DNA of 18,620 nucleotides from JBDTZF01 sp040005265. GTDB lineage: Bacteria > Verrucomicrobiota > Verrucomicrobiia > Chthoniobacterales > UBA10450. Below the pieces are notes generated by a model that worked only from the letters and a program-made list of their open reading frames with translations, did not search any database and was not told the origin of the DNA. This document shows positions 7,690 to 13,559 of this stretch, piece by piece (positions within the stretch are counted from its first letter, which is position 1; each line of letters starts with the position of its first letter). A program made the translations under genes and the position numbers. The DNA is taken from the NCBI GenBank assembly GCA_040005265.1, contig JBDTZF010000047.1, forward strand, positions 1 through 18,620. Direction: 5' to 3'.

Positions 7690-8274
7690 ATGCAACGCGA
7701 GACAAAAACTCTGCTCCTGATTTTGACGATTTGGTTCATTATCGCCCTGATAATGGGAATATCGGGGTTTTTTCGAAATGCCAGCGCAGTGGCAGTCGCT
7801 ATCACTGTTTGGACGCTTACCGGGCTCACTCTTCTTCTCTGCTGGACAACTCCCAGCCTGCGAAGCTGGATCGCGACTGTCGATCTTCGCTGGCTGGTTG
7901 CCTTCCATCTCACCCGATTAGTCGGCGTTTACTTTCTTGTGCTTAGCAGTCGCGGCGCGTTGCCGCCGGCCTTTGCCAAACCAGCCGGAATTGGCGACAT
8001 GGTCACAGCGGTTGGTGCGGCTGTGATTGTTCTCCTGCCTCAAGCGCAGAACCGCAGGTTCCTTCAAATTTGGAACACGTTCGGCTTAATCGATATCCTC
8101 TTTGTCGTAGTCAGCGCGTTGCGCTGCGGTCTGCGCGATTGGCATTCGATGGCGCCTTTGCGCGAACTTCCACTGAGCCTGCTCCCGATGTTTATCGTGC
8201 CGCTGATCATCACTTCACATATCGTGATGCTCGCTCGGCTCGCGCGCAGACCGACGGAAACGCGCTTCTCCTGA
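7690..8274 (+). CDS. polytopic membrane protein of unknown function
   Basis: I do not recognise this 194-aa protein's family. It has about six predicted membrane segments, near residues 8-26, 33-51, 66-86, 102-117, 130-146 and 162-183. Notable features are FHLTRLVGVYFLVLSSRGALPPAFAKPAG between segments 3 and 4 and the conserved-looking GIGDMVTAVGA. The RLxGxxFL plus PxxFAxPAGxGD arrangement suggests a small integral membrane family with a polar reentrant loop, but no enzymatic signature is visible. An AGGA about ten bases upstream could serve as RBS. It is transcribed divergently from the DUF885 gene and ends 6 bp before the convergent stop of the deaminase. Confidence 0.75.
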   Translation: MQRETKTLLLILTIWFIIALIMGISGFFRNASAVAVAITVWTLTGLTLLLCWTTPSLRSWIATVDLRWLVAFHLTRLVGVYFLVLSSRGALPPAFAKPAGIGDMVTAVGAAVIVLLPQAQNRRFLQIWNTFGLIDILFVVVSALRCGLRDWHSMAPLRELPLSLLPMFIVPLIITSHIVMLARLARRPTETRFS

Positions 8275-8280
8275 TCCCCC

Positions 8281-8718
8281 TTACCGGCCGATGTCTTCAT
8301 TCCAGAGCGCCGGATGTTCGGCGATGAATTCTCTCATCATCTCGACGCACTCCGGCAAATCAAGATCGACAACGTCCACACCATGACCGCGCATGAACTC
8401 CAATGCGCCCCCAAATGTGCGACTCTCGCCCACAATCACTTTCTTGATTCCAAATTGCACCACCGCGCCCGCACAGAGGTAACAAGGCATCAGCGTCGAA
8501 TAAAGGACGGTGTCGCGAAAACTGCCAAGGCGTCCGGCGTTGCGCAGACAATCGATTTCGGCATGCGTGACCGGGTCGCTTTCCTGCACGCGCTTGTTGT
8601 GTCCAGCCGCGACCAGTTCCCCACCCCGCGCCAACGCCGATCCGATGGGGATCCCGCCTTCACTGCGGCTCTTGCGCGCCTGCTCAATTGCCGCTTCCAT
8701 GAACTTGTCTACCTTCAT
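8281..8718 (-). CDS. cytosine deaminase of the yeast Fcy1 type
   Basis: This 145-aa zinc-dependent deaminase probably converts cytosine to uracil in pyrimidine salvage. The zinc site is intact: H52 and E54 in THAEID, C79 and C82 in MPCYLC. Residues known to shape the substrate pocket of yeast cytosine deaminase have visible counterparts: N41 (GHNKR), F102 (RTFGG), W139 and D142 in LWNEDIG at the C-terminus. The order and spacing EGGIPIG, GHNxRxQ, NxGRL, DTxLYxTLxPC, RGHxVxVVD, WxEDIG follow yeast Fcy1 almost end to end. Most bacteria instead use the unrelated amidohydrolase CodA. A guanine or other nucleobase deaminase is the alternative. No RBS is visible. It is divergent from the racemase-like gene with only 34 bp between start codons. 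Confidence 0.85.
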   Translation of the reverse strand: MKVDKFMEAAIEQARKSRSEGGIPIGSALARGGELVAAGHNKRVQESDPVTHAEIDCLRNAGRLGSFRDTVLYSTLMPCYLCAGAVVQFGIKKVIVGESRTFGGALEFMRGHGVDVVDLDLPECVEMMREFIAEHPALWNEDIGR

Positions 8719-8752
8719 GGATTCATACTAATTGGGTGCTGGCGAAATCGAA

Positions 8753-9448
8753 ATGAAAACTCTGGGAATCATCGGCGGGGTAGGACCGGAAAGCACAATT
8801 GATTATTACCAGACAATCATCGCGCTTTATCGCGAACGAAAAAACGACGGCAGTTACCCGCAATTCTTCATAAACAGCGTCGATCTAAACAAGGGCGTGG
8901 GTTTCATAACGGCAAACGATCTGGCCAGTTTGACCAAGTATCTAACGGAGGAAATTCAAAAACTTTCGCGGGCCGGGGCTGACTTCGGATTGATCGCCGC
9001 CAACACGCCGCACCTCGTCTTCGACGATTTATCACGGAGTTCGCCGATTCCGCTTCTCAGCATTGTCGAGGCCACATGCAATTCCGCGAAGACACGGAAC
9101 CTGAAACGATTGGGTTTGTTCGGCACACGCTTCACCATGCAAAGCCAGTTCTATCCCAAGGTGTTCTCGCGGGAAGGAATCGACTTGATCGTTCCCGACC
9201 CGTCCGATCAGAATTTCATTCATGACAAGTATATGAACGAACTTGTCGTGGGACAATTCCTGCCCGAAACGCGGGCCGGCCTACTCGAAGTTGTCGATCG
9301 AATGAAAGCGAAGATCGACATCGACGGCGTCATTCTCGCCGGAACTGAGCTGCCATTGATCCTGCGTGAGCCTGCATACAACGGCGTTCCTTTTCTCAAC
9401 ACCACAGAAATTCATTGCCAGGCCGCCGTCGCCGAGATGTTTTCTTAG
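8753..9448 (+). CDS. aspartate/glutamate racemase family protein lacking both catalytic Cys
   Basis: This 231-aa protein begins MKTLGIIGGVGPESTIDYY, the standard Asp/Glu racemase-family opening. The ATG at 8753 is preferred over an in-frame TTG at 8732 because homology begins there. It has the family's two pseudo-symmetric halves. The first active-site loop reads IAANTPH (A83 where a Cys or Thr normally sits), and the second reads ILAGTELPLIL (G197 where a Cys normally sits). These racemases normally use two cysteines, or Thr plus Cys in the E. coli YgeA type, as acid/base pair. Classical cofactor-independent racemisation therefore looks unlikely by that mechanism. It may act on another substrate or by other residues. 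It is divergent from the cytosine deaminase gene. Fold assignment is secure; activity is not. Confidence 0.85.
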   Translation: MKTLGIIGGVGPESTIDYYQTIIALYRERKNDGSYPQFFINSVDLNKGVGFITANDLASLTKYLTEEIQKLSRAGADFGLIAANTPHLVFDDLSRSSPIPLLSIVEATCNSAKTRNLKRLGLFGTRFTMQSQFYPKVFSREGIDLIVPDPSDQNFIHDKYMNELVVGQFLPETRAGLLEVVDRMKAKIDIDGVILAGTELPLILREPAYNGVPFLNTTEIHCQAAVAEMFS

Positions 9449-9492
9449 TTACGCTCTGGGCGCCGCCGCCGAAAGAGTGAGGGCCCACTAAA

Positions 9493-9600
9493 CACTCGAA
9501 AAGACGCGAAATCTCCAGAAAGGAAACATCGGGCGGTGCTTTTTCTTCCGCCCATTAATCCTCTTCCGCTTCCTTTCGTGCAATTTCGTGTGTTTCGTGG
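9493..9600. repeat. imperfect palindromic intergenic element with TTTCGTG repeats
   Basis: The gap between two convergent stops (9448 and 9602) holds a dyad. The right arm has three TTTCGTG copies at 9574-9580, 9584-9590 and 9593-9599. The left arm (about 9494-9522) carries the imperfect reverse complement, with CGAAA-type motifs in ACTCGAAAAGACGCGAAA. Inside lies a nested 6-bp stem GGGCGG/CCGCCC (9531-9536, 9548-9553) around an 11-nt pyrimidine-rich loop. This has the form of a REP/MITE-like dispersed element or a bidirectional terminator. No second copy is in this window. Confidence 0.5.
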
Positions 9601-9601
9601 G

Positions 9602-10027
9602 CTAAAATTCCGGCGGGTTGTCTTCAACTGGGCCTTCGCCGCGAAATTCGTGTTTCACCCTCGACAAGTTGCCCACATGGGTGCGCGCGCCCGACAAATA
9701 AATATAACCTCGCAGCCGCCGCAGATCGCGCTTGTTGACATAAATGCCGCCATCGCGAAACCGCGAGCCCGCGGCGGTGTGCTGCGCAATCTTTCGAGGC
9801 GCGGCGTAGTAATATCCGACATCATCCGCGGCCTGAAGTGAATAAGTGCCTACGGGAAAATGGAGCGTAGCGACCGAAGCTTCTTTCTCGATTTCCAAAT
9901 ATCGCGGAACCGAGGGCGGCCCCTCCGCCGGAATCGCATGGTAATGCCGGCTGCCAGCACAGCCCAGTGTGCCGAAGGCGAAGAGTAAAGCGACAAGTGT
10001 TTTTAAGTATTCGCTGTTGATTATCAT
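9602..10027 (-). CDS. small lipoprotein of unknown function
   Basis: This 141-aa protein has a lipoprotein signal peptide: hydrophobic LVALLFAFGT followed by the lipobox TLGC with the lipidated cysteine at residue 23. The mature part contains FPVGTYSLQAADDVGYYYAAPRK, then KRDLRRLRGYIYLS, suggesting a small beta-rich domain in the outer membrane or periplasm. I recognise no family. No strong RBS lies next to the ATG at 10027; a GGAG occurs about 25 bases upstream. It is divergent from the repeat-protein operon, with 149 bp between starts and no clear promoter hexamers there. Frame, signal peptide and codon pattern support a real gene. Confidence 0.75.
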   Translation of the reverse strand: MIINSEYLKTLVALLFAFGTLGCAGSRHYHAIPAEGPPSVPRYLEIEKEASVATLHFPVGTYSLQAADDVGYYYAAPRKIAQHTAAGSRFRDGGIYVNKRDLRRLRGYIYLSGARTHVGNLSRVKHEFRGEGPVEDNPPEF

Positions 10028-10176
10028 TGTTAGTGCGAAATTACGCGGCTCCTATTAAGATTGCACTCTTTTCCAGCCACCGATGATGACAAGGATCGTC
10101 TTAATCGTTCTGAGGACACACCCAGCGTTGAGTACCGCTAGACACCTGAATCACGAGTTAGAAATCGGGATACGTC

Positions 10177-11511
10177 GTGAAAGCAACACAGCCCATTGCA
10201 AGCAGGTTTAATAGGCGGACGGCTCGAATCGCTCTTGCCGGATGCGCCGTCGTCCTGCTACTGGGTTCGTATGAAGCGGGCCGGCAAACGGCGTTGATTC
10301 AGCGAGCACGCCCAACGATCCGTCTTTCGGAGAGGGCATCGCAAACTCTGAGTCCAACAAAATTCGGTTCCGCAAGCGACACCCATGAAAACATCCGGCT
10401 GGAGAACCTCGGCCGCATTTCATTCGGCGAACTTTACGACCTCATCCATTCCGCTTCGCCTGAACAACGGTCGAGTTGGGCAAAACAATTGGAGTCGCTG
10501 ACCGGTGGCCCGCGAAAGTTGGCAGCGACCGAAGCGTTTTTCAAAGTGCTCATTCAATTAGACGCGAATGCAGCCGTTCAACTCGTAGCCGAGATCACTG
10601 ATCGTCGCGCGCGTCGAGTGGCGATCGACGCGGTGCTCGGCGCATTTCGCGAAGCTGACATCGCAATTGTTGCCGAGATGATCATTAGGCTGCACGCGAC
10701 AAGCGATCCGAAAACGCGGCTCTCGTCGATAGCGAGGGAGTGGCTCCAGATCGATCCCGCCGCCGCCGTCAAGTTCATGGAACGTCACCGAGATCAGCTC
10801 GCGAATGATGATCTCTATTCGTTCATGTGGGACTGGTCGATTATCGATCCGGCGGCCGCGCACAGTTGGTTCGAGCACCAGGATCGAGCGCAACAGACCG
10901 ATAACGTCATTCGCGGAGTCGTTCTTGGCTGGTACCAACGCGATCCCGCGGCCGCGGTCGAATTCGCCGTCGCTCACTTGGATTTGAAGGGGGTTCGGGG
11001 CGTAATTGGTGAGATCGCGAACGGGATCGTCCGCGATACTTCCGAACAACCGGTCGATTTTATTAACGAGATGCCAACGCTTGCGCGGAACGCACTGATC
11101 GACGCTGTGATTCAGTCCACCAAAGTCCGCGAGCCCTCCAATTCGCCGAGCGATGTGGCGAGGTGGCTTGTAGCATTGCCGAATTCAATATGGACAGGCC
11201 GCGTCGCTGAACTGCTGACAACTTGGGAGAGAAAAGACGGGCCAGCGGTTCTTTCTTGGATTGACGAGCTGCCGATGGAGAAGCGCGCGCAACTGCTGAC
11301 GGAGCATTCACCTGCGGGGGAGGGGATTTCGCCGGAGAGAATATTTGAACTCGCAGTCGAGATTCCCGATCATAAAATGCGCGAAGCCGCCTTGCAGAAA
11401 TTCTCGGAGCGGCTGGGTCCGACGCGTGAGGAAGCGCTCAAGTCGCTGCAAAAGCTTTCGCTGTCCGTGGCGCAGAAACATTATGTCAGATCATTTTTGA
11501 AATTCAAATGA
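10177..11511 (+). CDS. membrane-anchored DPxAA helical-repeat protein, first paralogue
   Basis: This 444-aa protein has an N-terminal membrane anchor (about residues 18-31) and a soluble, probably periplasmic, all-helical body. Short repeats of the form W-x3-D-P-A-A-A-x2-[FW] recur: REWLQIDPAAAVKFMER (187-203), WDWSIIDPAAAHSWFEH (218-234), LGWYQRDPAAAVEFAVAH (250-267) and a divergent TTWERKDGPAVLSWIDELP (348-366). A weaker copy lies at 126-140. The spacing of about 31-33 residues suggests a helical-hairpin solenoid resembling TPR or HEAT repeats, without matching their consensus. I recognise no named family. The start is a GTG preceded by a weak GGGA. It overlaps the next gene by ATGA (11508-11511), so the two are translationally coupled and homologous along their length. 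Confidence 0.8.
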   Translation: MKATQPIASRFNRRTARIALAGCAVVLLLGSYEAGRQTALIQRARPTIRLSERASQTLSPTKFGSASDTHENIRLENLGRISFGELYDLIHSASPEQRSSWAKQLESLTGGPRKLAATEAFFKVLIQLDANAAVQLVAEITDRRARRVAIDAVLGAFREADIAIVAEMIIRLHATSDPKTRLSSIAREWLQIDPAAAVKFMERHRDQLANDDLYSFMWDWSIIDPAAAHSWFEHQDRAQQTDNVIRGVVLGWYQRDPAAAVEFAVAHLDLKGVRGVIGEIANGIVRDTSEQPVDFINEMPTLARNALIDAVIQSTKVREPSNSPSDVARWLVALPNSIWTGRVAELLTTWERKDGPAVLSWIDELPMEKRAQLLTEHSPAGEGISPERIFELAVEIPDHKMREAALQKFSERLGPTREEALKSLQKLSLSVAQKHYVRSFLKFK

Positions 11512-12803
11512 CAGAAGAACGAAGGCGAAATTACATTATTGTTGGCGGAATGATTTTTTCCGCGTGGCTTGCTTTCGTTGGCGGCCGGGAGCGCGAAATG
11601 CGCCGAGTTGGCAACATAAGGTCGGTCGCGGATTCGAGCGAGAAGAACGGATCGGTTTCACCAACTTCGCTGCAATTAACGTTCGACGCCACAAACATTG
11701 CCGACGCCGCGTTCGCAGACTTGTATGAACAGCTGCGTTTTTCGTCACGTGAGACGCGGCTGGCCATGCGGGAGAGGATTGTCGCCATGCCGGAAGGACC
11801 GGCTAAAGAAGCCGCGCGATTCACTTATAATAAGCTCATGGTCCAGATCGCCCCCGCTGATTCAGCGAATGCAATGTTAGAAATTCCGAATGACGGGGAA
11901 ACCTTGCATACGATCGTCGCTGCTGCGCCTCAATCGGCGATGGAAGCGCTCGCTCCGATGGTACTGAAACTTCCGAATACTGGTGACGCTAGTCTTTCGC
12001 GGGGCTTGGCATTCGGCGATGTGATGGAAAAATGGAGCCGCGTCGATCCGGAGGCGGCGGCAGCTTTTCTAGAGAACAACTATGATGAAAGTGATTTTCC
12101 GGCGTATGCAGAAACCGTGGTGCAGAATTGGGCGGCCGTCGATCCTGCCGAGGCGAGGGAGTGGATCGGTAAACTCGATCCGTCGCGTGCCTACGATCTG
12201 AAAGCAGCTTTGCTAGATGGCTGGTTCGAACGCGATCGCGCCGCCGCCATGGATTACGCGGTGGCGCATGCGGGCGATGAAGATTCTTGGTCCGCAAACA
12301 GATACTTCGCCGACACTATATTCTGCGAGTCGCCTGAAGAGGCGCGTGCGTTCATCAATCGCCTGCCGCCAGACCAGCAGCAAGCAGTTGTGGAGGAGAT
12401 CGCTTCTGTTGTCAGAGGTGATGGCAATCCCGCTCCGCGCGATCTCGCTAAATGGTTAATGCAATTTCCGCCAAAGCTTTGGGAGAAGCCCATTTCGCAT
12501 GCAGTCATTGATTGGCAAGACGAGGATCCGGCGGAGTTCTTTTCCTGGGCAGCGCGACTGCCCGCGGAAACACAGGACAAGATCGCAGTTGCTTTTGCAG
12601 ACCGTTACGATCCGAAGCCGGAAGACATTGAAAAATACATCAGCATCGCTGCCACCGCTCCCGACCCGCAGCTCCGTGAAAAACTAATATATCAATTGGT
12701 TGGCCGATATGGCTCGATGTTGAAGGAAAAACGACAGCTCCTTGAACAGTTGCCGATATCACCTGCGGAACAACATGCACTTCAAACCCTCATTCCGAAG
12801 TGA
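11508..12803 (+). CDS. membrane-anchored DPxAA helical-repeat protein, second paralogue
   Basis: This 431-aa protein has the same architecture as the preceding gene: a short basic N-terminus, one membrane segment (about 9-25) and a helical-repeat body. Its repeats line up one for one with the first paralogue: EKWSRVDPEAAAAFLEN (174-190), QNWAAVDPAEAREWIGKL (206-223), DGWFERDRAAAMDYAVAH (237-254) and IDWQDEDPAEFFSWAARLP (334-352). The shared segment RDLAKWLMQFPPKLW (311-325) and the C-terminal helices after PEDIEKYI also match. This points to an old tandem duplication with strong divergence, possibly forming a heteromeric scaffold. Function is unknown. It starts within the stop of the first paralogue and its TGA overlaps the SGNH start by one base (TGATG), giving a compact operon. 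Confidence 0.8.
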   Translation: MTEERRRNYIIVGGMIFSAWLAFVGGREREMRRVGNIRSVADSSEKNGSVSPTSLQLTFDATNIADAAFADLYEQLRFSSRETRLAMRERIVAMPEGPAKEAARFTYNKLMVQIAPADSANAMLEIPNDGETLHTIVAAAPQSAMEALAPMVLKLPNTGDASLSRGLAFGDVMEKWSRVDPEAAAAFLENNYDESDFPAYAETVVQNWAAVDPAEAREWIGKLDPSRAYDLKAALLDGWFERDRAAAMDYAVAHAGDEDSWSANRYFADTIFCESPEEARAFINRLPPDQQQAVVEEIASVVRGDGNPAPRDLAKWLMQFPPKLWEKPISHAVIDWQDEDPAEFFSWAARLPAETQDKIAVAFADRYDPKPEDIEKYISIAATAPDPQLREKLIYQLVGRYGSMLKEKRQLLEQLPISPAEQHALQTLIPK

Positions 12804-13504
12804 TGAATTCGCTGCGTATTGTATTATTCTGGATTGCCGTATGGGTTTCTCTTGTGACAGCTGAAGGGAGAGACCCAATCCGCTACGTCGCCATTGGCGA
12901 TTCGTATTCGATCGGGGAAGGCGCGTCGAAGGATGAATCGTGGCCGGCATTACTGACACGTCATTTGAACGGGAAAGTTCTGCATGTCGATCTTGTGGCG
13001 AATCCGTCGGTGACCGGCTGGACGACACAACAAGCGATCGACCGGGAGCTGCCGGTCTTTGTCGAATCGAAGCCGAACTTCGCCACGCTGCAGATTGGAG
13101 TGAACGATTGGGTCCAAGGTGTGGATGAGAAGACCTTTCATCAGCGGTTCAATTGTCTTGTCGATCAAATGCTCGAAGTTTTGCACGACAAAAATCGGCT
13201 TCTCATTGTCACAATTCCGGATTTTGGAGTGACGCCAACCGGATCGAAATACGCTCGCGGCCGGAATATTTCCGAAGGGATCGCCTCGTTTAACAAGATT
13301 ATCACCGACGAATCCAACAAGCGCGGCCTGCGCGTTGTCGATGTGTTCGAGCTAAGCAAACAAATGGGCAGCGATCCAACATTGATCGCGAAAGATGGGC
13401 TGCATCCATCGGCAAAAGAATACGCCGAGTGGGAAAAACTGATTTTCCCCGTTGCACTGGAACTGCTGACAAGTCACGAATCGAAAACTGACACTCCAAA
13501 ATAA
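12803..13504 (+). CDS. exported SGNH/GDSL-type hydrolase
   Basis: This 233-aa esterase/lipase-like enzyme has a signal peptide (MNSLRIVLFWIAVWVSLVTAEG). The SGNH blocks are all visible: block I AIGDSYSIGEG with the nucleophile S34, a block II glycine near NPSVTGWT, block III QIGVND with N101, and block V DGLHPS with D198 and H201. The order and length (~200-residue mature domain) fit the GDSL/SGNH family acting on esters of lipids, acylated sugars or peptidoglycan. The ATG at 12803 shares its A with the TGA of the upstream repeat-protein gene. A GTG one codon earlier is an alternative start. Co-transcription with two membrane-anchored repeat proteins suggests all three act together in the envelope. 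The substrate is unknown. Confidence 0.9.
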   Translation: MNSLRIVLFWIAVWVSLVTAEGRDPIRYVAIGDSYSIGEGASKDESWPALLTRHLNGKVLHVDLVANPSVTGWTTQQAIDRELPVFVESKPNFATLQIGVNDWVQGVDEKTFHQRFNCLVDQMLEVLHDKNRLLIVTIPDFGVTPTGSKYARGRNISEGIASFNKIITDESNKRGLRVVDVFELSKQMGSDPTLIAKDGLHPSAKEYAEWEKLIFPVALELLTSHESKTDTPK

Positions 13505-13515
13505 GAGTGTTTTTT
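13491..13515 (+). terminator. intrinsic terminator of the repeat-protein/SGNH operon
   Basis: ACACTC (13491-13496) pairs with GAGTGT (13505-13510) around the 8-nt loop CAAAATAA and is followed directly by a run of T. The TAA stop codon of the SGNH gene (13502-13504) lies in the loop, so a ribosome finishing translation would cover the 5' arm. The stem is short with three G-C pairs, so efficiency is uncertain. Confidence 0.7.
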
Positions 13516-13559
13516 CGTGCGCCTCGCTGATACACACGCCAGACCACAAACCAAAAATT

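Noticed and set aside
8314..8802. 162-codon plus-strand frame antisense to the cytosine deaminase
   Set aside because: The deaminase has an intact catalytic site; the opposite frame is a shadow.
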